Below are positions 1 through 11,900 of a stretch of DNA of 64,000 nt, piece after piece (position 1 is the first letter of the stretch; each line of letters starts with the position of its first letter). Origin of the DNA: Ganoderma boninense. Lineage: Eukaryota > Basidiomycota > Agaricomycetes > Polyporales > Polyporaceae. The stretch covers positions 1,726,708 to 1,790,707 of the forward strand of contig CM035315.1 of assembly GCA_002900995.3 (NCBI GenBank), in the 5' to 3' direction. The position numbers were made by a program, and so were the translations under genes. The notes beneath the pieces were generated by a model. That model was given only the letters and a program-made list of their open reading frames with translations. It searched no databases and was not told the DNA's origin.

Positions 1-1727
1 TGCAGTCTGTTAAATCCTTTGCCTTGTCAGTTTAGTACCACCGATGGTGAGGGACGAGAAACAACACCGATCCAATTCCTGAGGCGCATACCGCCTAAAA
101 GTACAGTCAGCGGCTTCGTCAGAGCATTACACGAATTCATTAAACATAACCTGGAGTATTCCCAAGATCGCAGTCTTGAAAGCTGCTCTCTGCTCTCCTC
201 AACTCAACCTTCGTCTTCTTGGCGAGGAGATCTTCGTCACTCTGTGTAAAGCCAACTCGAAGCCTTCGCCGCTCGACTGGTGGCATCCCACTCAGGACTC
301 TCGTCTGGCAACGCCCACATCTCCGTTCTGCTTTGGACGGGACATCTTGCATTGTGCCAGCCGGATCCCACGGCGCGTCTCGCGCGAAGCATGTGAATAG
401 ATCGTATGTCTCTTCCTGTACATGCTCCATATCCAGGAAAACGGTGAGCGGACGGAAAGCGTGGCGGTCGTCCGACCTCGTACACGGTCCAGGTCCGGAC
501 TACTGGAAGTCAAGAAAGGGTCAGCAAGCGAAGGCGCTGCAAGGCGATGGGGAAATAATGACAAGCTGCAGAACAATATGGCATGAGCAATCGATGTATC
601 ATTTTGGAATGTTCAACCCAGTGCTCGCGAGGGACAGCTCACCGGGTATAGACATATCGCCGCTCTGGACGCAGCTCGATTGATTGGAACGCCGAGCCAT
701 AGGTACTCGCAAAGCCAAAGAGAGCGTGACGGCGCATAAGGTCGCCAACTTCAAGATGGATATGCGTAGTCCAGGACTGATGGCCAGTCGAGAGGAGACC
801 GTTACGGCGTCCACATTTTCGAGTCGCCTACCAAGATGGATTGCATGCGCGTAATTATACGCACCTATCAGGCCGTAGCGGTGGGCGGGCCGATGGTGGA
901 GAATTTTGCTCAAGAAAGCGACCAGATGATCAGGAGTGTTGTGGTGTGGTGTGCTATGCCGCACCAGTACACAACGAGCTCATCCAGATTAAAGCGCGGG
1001 TCGTCCTACTAGCCAGAGACAAATTCCCATCAGTCTTCATCGGGTATGTCAGCTTGCTCCACGATGCGCTGCAAAGCGAAGTGCGGCAGCCTCACCATGA
1101 TAGCGCAAAGAAGGTTGAGTGGCCTAGTTGACGGAGGCAGCCCAAAGAGGACAACATTAGTAGGGGCACGCTGGCAGTGGTGTAGTAGGAGCCTCAGGCT
1201 GACAGAGATATATGGCTTGGACAGGGAAGAAGGAGCCGGACTGTGTGCAATTGCAACTTGGAGGCGGTTTGGAGGGATCAGAGTGGCATTAATATTTCCG
1301 ATTACCGTCGCAACCACGCCTGGAAAGCGCCCAAGGGAACAGATCAAATCAATGAGTCAAATGCATTTTGAACAAGACGTCGACCCTCAGTTTTACGTTC
1401 TCTCCTCGACCCCCTCGCTCCAGATGTTGGGCGTATTCAATGTTTTTGGATACCTCTTCCACGTCTAGACAGCTCCATACATCGAACTCCTCACGATGCC
1501 TTTCGACAAAGTCGCTCAAACCGGACCTGGGTCGAGACAGCGAGTCTGCTGCATTGCTGTCAACGGCGGCCTGAGGCTAATCCTCACAGCAATTGACCTA
1601 TAGATGCACAAAGTATGCAATGGTTACGGGCTCTCCGAATACCCGTCGAGCTTCTATCATGAATATATGGGAAGCTGGCGACGTGGAGTGGTCGATGATC
1701 AAGGTACGCCGTCTCGTCTCTGCCAGC
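1..1727. other. Contig 1 end, no recognised gene
   Basis: I translated both strands and found only short open stretches (up to about 150 codons) that overlap in several frames and match no family I know. It does not contain the continuation of the JmjC gene that the next contig starts in, so the gap to its right is not simply bridging that gene. GC content and codon texture resemble the rest of the window. Confidence 0.5.
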
Positions 1728-1827
1728 NNNNNNNNNNNNNNNNNNNNNNNNNNNNNNNNNNNNNNNNNNNNNNNNNNNNNNNNNNNNNNNNNNNNNNNNN
1801 NNNNNNNNNNNNNNNNNNNNNNNNNNN
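1728..1827. other. Assembly gap (100 N)
   Basis: This is a run of exactly 100 N, the usual placeholder for a scaffold gap of unknown size. The inverted-repeat left arm begins on the first base after it. Confidence 0.98.
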
Positions 1828-3231
1828 GAGCGGAGTCTGAGGGAGATCTGCCACTCAGAAACCGGGGGCCCGTTTGCATGACAAATCTTCTGACCACATC
1901 ATATGGTTAATGGCGCAGGTCATGGTCAAGATGCAACTTCGTGGTGCCTGGTATCTCCCTCTGCTCCATGGCGATATACAATTTGGGCCCTAGTGGGAAC
2001 AAGATCAGCTGTGTATCGAAAGAACGAGTTACGATAATTGATACCAAGATAGGCGCGGCGGAACCTTCGGGGAAAGTGGGCAGCGAGATTGTAAATACCG
2101 CCCTTACAGACCAAGTCAGAACATTCGATGGGCGCTCAAAAAGAACGCATGACTGAGATTGCCAAACGTCGCCTTGAAGTCCGTCTTGGGCGGCCAGTCC
2201 TGTACCAAAATCATGATCAACAACGGTGCGAAACAACTACCAGAGGGCTAACCTTCAGCTTCAGTACGGTTTGATGGTTTCGACCTTTTGCAGTAGTAAC
2301 ACGAAGAATTAACGCTGGTAAACATACGCGGCTTTTTCCCGTGATTCCACAGTCAATGGGTGTGACCCAAAGCTTTCCATGATTATCTATGAAATACCGT
2401 GGTCCAGTGGCCTTGAAAGTTCTTCTGGGCATAGTGATGACAACTGGATACCGTCCATCCACAGGTTGGAACTGGTTCCGCGACAGACTCCTCGCTGGAT
2501 ATACCAGCAAGGTTTGTGCGCGCATACAAGTGCTCCGTCGTAGCGTTATACGGAATCCGCTGATTGTGGGGGAGAGGCAGGGCTGGTTGCTAAGAAAAAC
2601 GATCAGACTCTTAACGATGAACTTCGTAAACAAAAGTACCGCTAAGAAAGGTGGAGTCGTTTCATTCGCTACCGAAACCAATACTCTCCACGTGAGACAG
2701 AGTGCTCCTCTGTCCAATCTGGCGCAAGGACGCATGTCGTGAGCGAATGGGCGTGGCTCGCCTGTTACACAAGACGCGATCGACTCAACTAGATGATCAT
2801 AATCACTCAGAATCCAATGTACTACGGAAACGAATACATACATTATGTGGTGATCGTTGGGACATGTCAATGCGTCCGCGCAGGGTGGCAGAACTTCGAG
2901 GCCACAGCTGGGGCAGAACCAGGCCCTGCAGAAAAGCTCCGACGCACACACAACACTGCAAAAGTGTAAGAGACCCAATATTAGTATTGCGAGTCACCTC
3001 GCGCTTACCGCATAAAGACCTGTATTGTATCTCATGCCTCAGAAACACGACCCCTTCTTGCTCCATGTGGGAAACTTCTCGTGCAAGATCGGAAGTAAGA
3101 AGCTGCATTCATACCCTGGCCATAGGGATGAGCGCGCAAAGAAGCGAAGGCCGCTAGGCAAGGCTCACCTTTATAAAGGTCGTCACGTCAAGGTCCAGCG
3201 GCCGGTCGTATATGTGGGGGAAATGAGCGAC
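1828..3231 (-). pseudogene. KDM3-like JmjC gene, left copy, truncated by the contig end
   Basis: The minus strand encodes the N-terminal zinc finger and first half of a JmjC protein. The Cys-rich block near 2860-2960 reads CxxC...CxxC...CxxC (AWFCPSCGLEV is readable). The stretch PRYFIDNHGKLWVTPIDCG near 2330-2400 is typical of fungal KDM3-like proteins before the catalytic core. The HxD iron-binding motif (KLHLD) is near 1930. The gene stops at the contig end about 25 bp before the point where the right copy carries a retrotransposon. Frame is broken by an extra C after the HxD motif and by a 2-bp change at the start of the zinc-finger exon. The right copy lacks these, so some of them may be sequencing errors. 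Confidence 0.72.
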
Positions 3232-3736
3232 ATTTTGTGTCCTGTGGCTGATCCGGGAGGTCCTGCGTCTAGACGTTTGAGCACGACGCAAGAACAGGAT
3301 GACACTAGTTGAAAGTCTCACCAGATAGTACCTTAGGTTCTACACATCTACTTTTCGCTAGGCCCCAGTGCCATGGGTTTGTTGCCTGTCTTTCCCCGGG
3401 CTTGATCTATGGTTGTGCTGATTCGCTCACCAAATCCAAACAGCAACGACTGACTAATTCGGACCGAGGTGCAAGGTGCGGAAACCTACAGAAGGCATGC
3501 CTCAGCTTACAAGTAATCAATTACTAGCACAGATGATAGAATACCTTTGAAGCGCACTGTACGTTAGCAGTGCCGTACGTCGCGACCCGCTCACGCCACG
3601 TCGTAGCACACCACGCACTGGGCAGCGTGGCGAAAGGACTCTTTTGCGACTTCAGCATGGATATTCTTGAACCAGGCAACTTGCGCTGGCAGCCATAGCC
3701 TTCAGAGTATCACCAGTCTACCCAAGGGGGAGTTGA

Positions 3737-3795
3737 AGGTCAGAGAGAGGAGCCAGACAGACACAGACACAGACAGAGAGCGAGAGATTGATGTT
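3737..3795. repeat. GA/CAGA-rich microsatellite (left copy)
   Basis: An imperfect purine-rich tract of AGAG and ACAGAC repeats. The mirror copy near 35100-35155 has a slightly different interruption pattern. It lies in the poorly coding part between the JmjC core exons and the candidate N-terminal exons. Confidence 0.7.
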
Positions 3796-4499
3796 CCCCC
3801 AAAGCGCTAGCTTACATCCACATTAAGCGCCAAGGCAGCCCCGGTAGTCGGATAAATCCGGTGCTTAATCCAGACTTCCTTCTACTGAACGCCCTGACGT
3901 CATCGGCATCTGCGGTCTCTTTGAGCTCGTTTCGTCCTCTGGAATTTACTAAAATAGAGGCGACCGTCTGGAGTGATTGGAGTTCAAATTCCTGCTCTCG
4001 GATATCGATTTGCCCAAAATTCCGCCACGTCCACACCATCCGGCGCAAGTCATGTTGTGCAAAAAAATACAACCGCGAAGAATAGATAAATGCTACTATA
4101 AGCCCAAGTAACTCAAAACTACAGCCAGGTAAAATGAGTAAGGTATGACTGCCTAATGTTCAACAAAGATCCAGAAACTCTGTGAAAATATGGGACAGAG
4201 ACGGCGCTTTCACGTGAAAGATGGCGATATATGTGAACTTGAAGACCAGCAATGATATGAGCCGACGCTGTACAACTTAACACTTATGGGTTTATCTTAG
4301 GCAATATATAGGTTGAGACATTTGCAGTTTACTAGGGTGTAAAATGGGTATAGAAGGAGTTATGGTTCAATGACGAGAGCGTACCTCGCTGAACTCAGTT
4401 ACCCTTCCACGGGCTGGGCCTCAGCAGGCCGCAGCAGGACCTTCGGACATCTTGTAGTCAGTCTCTTCGCACCTCAGACCTCTTGTTCTTGAGTCCTAG

Positions 4500-5514
4500 T
4501 TGGCCCATCCACTCCGACATCGAGCTTGATCTTTGGCTACAGGTCAACACGTCAACAATTTTCCCCATCTTCCCCCACTCATAAACATCGGCAACAAGAA
4601 CAGAAGAGCAGGCTAGGACACGCACATCAGGATTCATGGAAGATTCCGGCGAAATATATGGTGAAGGAGGGTGAACGGCGCAATACCACAACCAGTGTGT
4701 ACAGGTTTTTGGCGATCGCGACGAGGTGAACAGATGGGGGGCGATCCTTGAGAAATAGGGAGGCAACCTCTGGTTTTCACTGTAGATACCGGTTGTGGTG
4801 GACAGATGCACCCAACTCTTGATGTCATCAGGAGGTCTGAATCGTCGCGGCCATTGAGCCTAGTGAAGGAAGAGTAAGGTGTAAGACTCAAATCTATTTG
4901 ATCAACGGAGTTTAAGGTCTACTCCGCAAGATTTGGGCTCAAAACCCAAACCTTGTGGTCGTGAACCTTGAGCGACTAGTTGGGCACAGGACCTGATCTG
5001 AACCAGGCCGTCGCTCGCATTGAAGTTGACATGAGAGAGTTGGCGCCAGCCCCAGCGGCATCAGCTTGCCTTCTTTGAAGGACGCCCGCCACGACGATCG
5101 GAGTCGGGGTCCACCTCAAAGTCCGTGTCCATTTCAGACACTGCCATTACACACCCAGGATCGTCGACGACAGAGCCTGGAGAGAAATGTTTCTGGTAAG
5201 TCTTCAACTTGCTTCTCGTTTCCGGGAATTTACTGTTCTGACACTCGCAACCTCTTCCTACGCTTTTGACCAGGCATGTGCGCAGCGACCGTTTCTCTCC
5301 CAAAAAGCACAGACTCGTGTTTTCCTCCTGGCGCAGGAAGTAGGAGATTGAGTACGGGGCCATGCGTGGTACGTTGAGCCCAACCGTGGACAAAGTCGGA
5401 AGCCAGCTGCGCGTTCTGGTTCCTGGAGAAGTTCTCCCCGGCCTGCCTACCAGCACTGAGGATCGTGTCAGGGTTCAGCGCGGGGGACCATGGCGGGGGG
5501 TTGGGCGTTCCCAT
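4500..5514 (-). CDS. Candidate N-terminal exons of the JmjC gene (left copy)
   Basis: Reading minus from ATG at 5514, an open exon begins MGTPNPPPWSP and runs to a basic stretch GQKRRKRLR. A splice follows into an acidic, nuclear-looking exon containing DTDFEVDPDSDRRGG. A further exon after a GTAAGA...CTAG intron contains GRDDSD and SWVHLSTTTG. The same exons exist at 33383-34350. They point toward the JmjC core exons and share its strand, so I infer one gene, but about 1.3 kb of weakly coding DNA separates them and they could be a separate small nuclear protein. No catalytic domain is visible here. Confidence 0.4.
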
Positions 5515-5982
5515 GACTCCAAGGACTTGGTCGACTGGGCGGTCGGTCTGGCTGCCAGCTCGGTACGAGGATTCGGAGCGAATGGTTTACTGGAGGCGAG
5601 AGAACGAAGGCAGAGCAAGGAGTGAAGAGAGCCGCAGCGGAGAGAGAGGGGGGTGAATGGTGGAGGTAACCTTTGAGAAGGACGGTGGGCAATGGAAGCA
5701 ATGAGCAACGCGCGGAGATGTGCGAAGTTGTGAAAGCAAACTAAGAAGGTTGGTCCGAAAGCCAACCACCGATTGAACATTAATCGGGTTCTCGTCTCTG
5801 TAGGGATCTCTTTTACCTAAATCGTGTCCCTGAGAACCGCTCAGGCCAGCGACGACGTGGCGTCGCAGACGTCGGCCGCGCATCGCACATCCAAAGAATC
5901 AATCACCTGAGGCCTGGCTCTCGCATCCCACTCCCTAGCCACCAATTTGTTCCTACCCTCAGGTCACAACTATCGATTTGAT
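5515..5982. promoter_or_regulatory. Divergent promoter between the JmjC-side gene and the F-box-like gene (left)
   Basis: 468 bp separate two start codons pointing away from each other (5514 minus, 5983 plus). The region holds pyrimidine-rich tracts and GACGT-type motifs and no long open frame that looks coding. The same spacing is kept in the right arm (32915-33382), so a shared bidirectional promoter is a reasonable inference. Confidence 0.45.
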
Positions 5983-7540
5983 ATGCCCGGATTGAAGTAC
6001 GTGTCTGTGTTTTCTCTCTCGACAGGGTCTGACAGCTGCACTCCAGTCAAGATGACGGTCTTCAGGTTGGCGGCTTCCCATTATGGGCTAGCTCGCAGCG
6101 CATCCCGTGCAGATATCCCTTTTCCTCGGTCAATACGTTCACTGGAATGGTTTTCCTCCGAGGTATCCAGCGCCTTTGATACCAATACTCCCCAAGCAAG
6201 GTTTTTTCGACATCCAGATTTGCTCAGAAAGTTGTTTGACTACTTTCGGAAGACTGAGTACACTCCTGAGGACCGAAAGCAGCTTCTCGGATTCATGCTT
6301 ATCCACAAAGCCTCATTCCATTACCCATCTCAAGTTCTATGGAGCCGCGTTGGAAGGCATTTTGCGTGGGCTTTTGGTCCACTTGCTCGACATCGACATG
6401 TGGGACCATGGTTGCAGGCGGATCTTGAAGGGAACGGGTTTTTGAGGTACGAACGTGCGTGCCAGCTTCGTACCAGCGTTAACCAGATCATCCGTCCCAG
6501 CGTCTTGAAACGCAACAAGACAAGACTTACCGGTCACATTATGTGGCAGAAATTCTTGTACTACGCGGACGCAATGCAATGGATCGATGCGACCACCTTC
6601 ACCATTGAGCGGGAACGATCGCTCTCCTGACTTTTCTTTCTTCCCCATTCTGATCCGACGCTCTTCAGAATCGCTCCGGCAATTACGCTGGACCGAGTCT
6701 TCCACTGGCTCCAATGACTTGCTGTACATGCTCGGACCTAGCTTAGACGAGCTGCAGTTGCATGTTTACGACTTCTACGACGGATCGTTCAACTCGTTCG
6801 CGTTCTCAGACTGGGTGGCACGGATCCTCCACGTCATCTCGCATCTCTCTCCCATCTTCGGTTTCTTAGTGTGGGTGGGATGGGCCGATTATCCGGAACC
6901 CCTCGGTTATTAACTACTTCGGGAGTCTACACAAGGCGACGATAACCTCAACGAGCTTTCGATTGTAAGCACTCTCCACTGTGGTTTTGTGAGGGACGTA
7001 GCTGACGAGCCGAGATGTAGCGGATGAGGACGTCGTGGCTCCTCCAACGTCATTCCGGTCGTTGAAAAATCTGGAGTTAGTTTCCTACCAGGCTGCGAAC
7101 AGTCTCATCCAGAGTCTTCCATACGTTATCCCAGTCATGGTGGACACACTGCGCACCGTGTACATCCAGTCAATCTCCATCACCTCTACTCTCGATACAC
7201 CAGGCTTCATCGTCAATTTTCGCCCCCTCCTCCACCTCAACCGACTCACCCATGTGTACCTCAATTTCGCACTCCTCGACTTCACATTCACCGACAGCGA
7301 CCTTATCACGTCCGCCAAAGCGTGGCCATGTATCACTGAAATGGGTTTCGCGTTCAGGAACGTAGCGCAGTCCCCTGTACCACGACTTGAGACTATTGGT
7401 GTCGTCGCGACCCACTGCCGGTCTTTGACGAAAATCACAATCCCTTACCTCACCGGTCCAGATAAAGACAAAACTGAAGCAGCATTATCAAAGCCCTCAA
7501 CATCCTCAGAGTGCACACGCTCATCTAGATGTGCATGCAT
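5983..7540 (+). CDS. F-box/leucine-rich-like protein, left copy
   Basis: The start MPGLK is followed by an intron beginning GTACGTGTCT and ending CGACAG. The next exon contains HPDLLRKLFDYFRKTEYTPED, the degenerate F-box-like helix typical of expanded basidiomycete F-box families. Downstream exons (about 6660-7500) read as irregular leucine-rich repeats, for example SLRQLRWTES, FRSLKNLELVSYQ and LHLNRLTHVYLNFALLDF. Such proteins usually serve as substrate adaptors of SCF ubiquitin ligases; that role is inferred from the family. An extra T in the run at 6372-6375 breaks the frame after HFAWA, while the right copy is in frame there. The C-terminal end is uncertain because the frame changes near 7480. 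Confidence 0.62.
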
Positions 7541-8691
7541 TGCCTGGCACGAGCAGCCCATACACTTATCCTCCGAGCGGCCACCGCTCCGCACCTATCC
7601 CTGTCCCCGTGGCAGCTATGAACACCTATCAGAACCCCACACCGGGGACACCGGGGCGCACAGCGTCGTCCGCGCGTCGATTGCTCCCCGGTGTTAGTCG
7701 GTATGCGTCGGCGCTCGTTCCCGGACGGTGTTGCTGTGGGCGGGTCACTGGCGTCATGTCTCGACAATGGAAACGGACCCGTGAAGATGGAGGAGGAAGA
7801 GTGGGACGGCATGGAGATGAAGATGGAGATGTGGGCGTAGGCCTTGCTCCGGCGTTGGCGATCGTGCCTTGCACCTACGGCTTCGTAGGATAGGGAGGCC
7901 TGCCGACTTGTTAGGCAAGCAGAGCTCAAGTCCAGAGTGTCGCTGCAAAGTATAGGGCCTAAACATAACGAGGCGGCTGAGCAAAACTTCACAGGAGGTC
8001 ACGCGGGGGCGGGAGAAAGTGGCGATGTGTGGGAAGACTCGGGAGTAGAAGGTCGGAGTGAATGCGATGCATTCAATTGCCTGGTGCATCTGGGCTATGA
8101 TAGGAGGTTGCGCAGAAGTCGAGGTCGGCTAGGGAAAGTGGTTGAGTGACCTTACAACGGCTAGGAAGAGCGCAGAGACCAGGCGTACGAGAGACGGCGA
8201 GCGCATTGAGGGATATTGGGAGTATCCATGAGGTTTGCGGGTATGAGCTGCCAATGACGACCGCACGGGTCACGAACAAACCGGTCTGGCGTCTGACCTG
8301 TTTACAAAGGGTGAAAAACGCAAGGGACGGCAAAAACAGACGTCAACATAACTCAAGCCGCGCCCTTCGTTTCAATAATATATCTCTTGTTGTTGCAGAT
8401 TTTGCCTCCTTCTATTGGCACTGCTTGTTGATACAACCATTGACGAGTCATTGAAGCCGCCATTAGAAATCGACAGCCAGAGTCTTGTGTGGCCAGACAG
8501 ATACCTTAAAGTCAGTGTATCACTCTTTGCCCCGATATGTTCTCTTCGCTGCAGGCAACATAGAGGAGGATGGGATGAGGAGAAGGTATAGTGAGCGAGA
8601 CGATCGGGCAAGTCGACGTGGCCGGCGGAGTGGTTTGGAGTGGTACCGCAGCTTCAGCTTCCGCAACGGCGACAAAGGGGAATAACGTGCT
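7541..8691. other. Intergenic region between F-box-like gene and gene X
   Basis: Open stretches here are low-complexity (Pro/Ser/Thr- or Glu/Met-rich), exist in several overlapping frames and carry no recognisable domain. It may contain the 3' untranslated part of the F-box-like gene. Confidence 0.4.
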
Positions 8692-8734
8692 CACGTGACA
8701 AACACGTTGATTGGCGTTTTGTTGGATGACGTCA
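8692..8734 (+). promoter_or_regulatory. Candidate promoter box cluster of gene X: CACGTG, inverted CCAAT, TGACGTCA
   Basis: An E-box (CACGTG, 8692-8697), an inverted CCAAT box (ATTGG, near 8710) and a full palindromic CRE/ATF site (TGACGTCA, 8727-8734) sit within 43 bp, about 190-235 bp upstream of the gene X ATG. All three are unchanged in the inverted copy (30156-30198). Function is inferred from the motifs only. Confidence 0.45.
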
Positions 8735-8925
8735 CCTCTTCCTCAAGCACCCCCGAAATTTCCAACCGTCCTCCCCATCTTCCTCCAGTAGTCCATGGGC
8801 CCATGTTATTCTCCACCTCCATTCTCCGTACTTTGAACAGGAAATAGACCAAGATGCTAATTTCTTGGAGGGCTCTGGACTCCGCATATCCGAGTCTCTC
8901 TGCCACTCCACCGTGCACCGGCAGC

Positions 8926-11900
8926 ATGGCAACTATAGGCCCGAACACCCCTGAGTAAGTCAGTTTTAATTGCAGAAGTCTTCAATACCAAAGACAATTC
9001 TAGTAGACTTGATACGAAGACGATGGTGGCTCAGTCGGCCAAGGACGCCACGTCACTTCCGACGAATGGAACGGTCATCCATGATCCCTTCCATCAGAGG
9101 ATCTAGGACGACTGTTCTCAAGAGCGAAAGCGATCAAAACGGTTCACGGCTCTCTGGTCATACCCGGACATGAGTTTTGTCTGGATATCCTTCTGACGTT
9201 TTGCTCGGTTCCGGGGACCTCCCGTGTTCGGCTTAGGCCTCGGATCGATGACATTCCCTGACCACCTCAAGTCGGGTCAGGACATTCAAGAGATCGGGAC
9301 GGTGAACGAGACACGGCATATAGTGTCTCCGAGTCGTGGGATGTAAGTGTGGAAGTGTGCTAACTGCAGAAAGCGACATCTGTGCCCTTTGAGTCCGATC
9401 AGAGCGAGGCGAGTTGGACCGTGACAAGGAGCTCCTCATGAGGATTCCCACCCGCCTGGTCCTCGAGTCCCCGTCGTGCCCTTAGGCAATACAACTCCCA
9501 CAGCTGCTCCGTCGCATCCTGGCCCGGGGAACTTGAATCTCGAAAGCCTACATCCAATTAGTTCCCGCCCTACATCTTAGAATCTAGACCTTTTCGAGTT
9601 GGACTCGGACGCTATCCGGTTGCTTCAGGTAAGAATTGCCTCCGGGACCTTGACTGGGAGCTCCCTAACATCTACGCTCGATTGTGCAGGACTATCTTGT
9701 TCCTCACGTGCCTTCCTTGAACAGGATCTATATGCGGTTTTCAGGGTGAGTGCTAAGCCTGCTAAAGGTCGTGGAACCTCGACTCGCGCAATGGTGTCTA
9801 ACTTCTGCTCTAACACATCGTGATGTAGGGACTCGACAGACGAGTGTAACGGTGGATCCAGATTGATGGACTTGAAGCTCAAGGGGAAGCGATGGAGTAA
9901 ACATGTCCTAGATTCTGGTCTCGTCATTGAAGTGGAATCCACGAGCTTGCCAGGATCTCCGGCCGAGTTAACGAGCTGTGTACGCGTGAACCTCACGAAT
10001 TACAGTCTTACACTTACTAACTGCACGTCTCCATGTCAGGAGGCAACAGTCGGCAGGACTCTCAGCCCTGAGTCGCCTCGCCCTCAGGGCGATGACTCTC
10101 AGTCTGCCAGCGACGACGTAAGTCTCCTAGCCTTCTACACAAGTCGTCAAGCTAATAAATGGCTTCCACAAGTCTGTGTGTAACTTTTCCTGCGAATATG
10201 ACACTTTTCCACCCCACCAAGTTACGGACGACTACTATTTCGAACTATCGATGGACGAACTCCAACTATCCGAACTTTTGCACGCCGATAATTCCGGTTA
10301 TCCGACCCAGTCTCCGTCGCAGCGGAACAGTCATGTGGGTGATCGAACCTAGCGAACGACAAGGGATAAATTTTGAGCTTACTGACTGAACGCCTCCATG
10401 TCAGACTGCATCAATCGGCAGGACGCCTATCCAAGTCGGCTCACGGCCATGATTGTCGGCCTGAGAGTGACGACGTAAGCTTCCCACTTGCAGACAGAAC
10501 GCATTCAGCTAACAGATTCCTTCGGTAAGTCTGCAATGTACCCTTACCACTATCCATCAGAATGGGGCACCAATCCGCCGCGGCAAGGTGGAGATTGGTA
10601 CTCTGAACGGTCAATAGATGACGAAGCGGAACGTCAGCCCAGATCTTTCTACCACGGTGACTCCTGGAGACAAATATTCATCCCGACGCTTCTGAGATTC
10701 CTTGGAACGACCACCAATCCTTGGGATTGGTGCGGGGACTCATTCTCTCCTCTTCTCCGACTTGTTTGGACTGCTGTGTATGGCAAGCCATCGTGGTCAG
10801 ACGAAGACGAGCGCCTTGTTCATACTCTGGTGAGATTCCTCGGTGTTCGCGCCTATCATCCTTCGCGCTGACAGAAATCAAAGGCAGAAGAGAGTGTAAC
10901 CTCGTGGTTTGACTCCTTCGGCTCCAGCGCTCTTGGCACTGTGGAAGACTACCTAAAGCGGTTGACGGGTGGAGTACCCAACTTCTCAGAGTGGGCAGTG
11001 CTCTGTACGCAAATGGTGCAGAGTGGTCGAGTACTTTACGAGTCCACTGCCGACTCTCATCCGCATGTATGTTCCTCACACCCCTTTCGACGACTTTAAC
11101 TCACTGCCAAGTAGGGAATTTACCGCTCTGTTTTTGTTTTAGGCCCCATGGCGAGTCATCTCCAGGCCATCGACGGTGGAATGGAGGTCCAAGGATTGCG
11201 GGTACACGTACCATATGAAGGGCCGGCGTTTCCCTTCGGGGCCATTGGTTTGGCTGCAGCTGTGGTACGAACCCTCCATGTTATCGCACCGTCGTTCCTA
11301 CCGGTGCTAAGTGGCGAGATTAGGCACTTCGAGCTATGCTTCTGTTCGCCATGCAGTTAGTCAAATATGACGAGAGCGGCAATATAGTCATCGAGACCCC
11401 TCAAACCCACAACACAGAAATTCCAGCCATTGACACTTCATTCAGTCGGTCAAATGCGGCAGGAACGATGAGGCAGTGTGCTTTAGCTGCTTGCTCCTTG
11501 GCACTGGAAGAGTTGAACGCCATCTTGTCGCTTGCAAGCACATCCATCCCACCGCCCAACCACGAGATCATCTCCGACAAAAAGGTCATTCAAAGCCGTG
11601 ATTGATGCCAAGGTGAGTTTACGCATCAGTTTGAATTCAGGCTTTTACTAACGAGACATCATGGTGTGGAGTGCAGATTTCAGGGAGTGGTTTTGCTCTT
11701 CAGACCTCCACCGCCGCGACGGCTGCGGCGAGGTTTCTTGCCACTGCACATACTTGATGTTAGGATACAACCTGTCAGCAGTGAAACAATGTCGATTAGA
11801 AGTACGGTTGAAACTAAAGATGCGTGTCGGACTGGACTCGGACTGTGCCTTCGGAAACGCTCCCATCCAACGAGACACCTACGCATCAGGCCGGCATGTA

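Noticed and set aside
2217..2978. A 253-codon single open frame as a complete gene
   Set aside because: It runs through introns of the JmjC gene; the conserved blocks are joined by splicing and partly lie in other frames.
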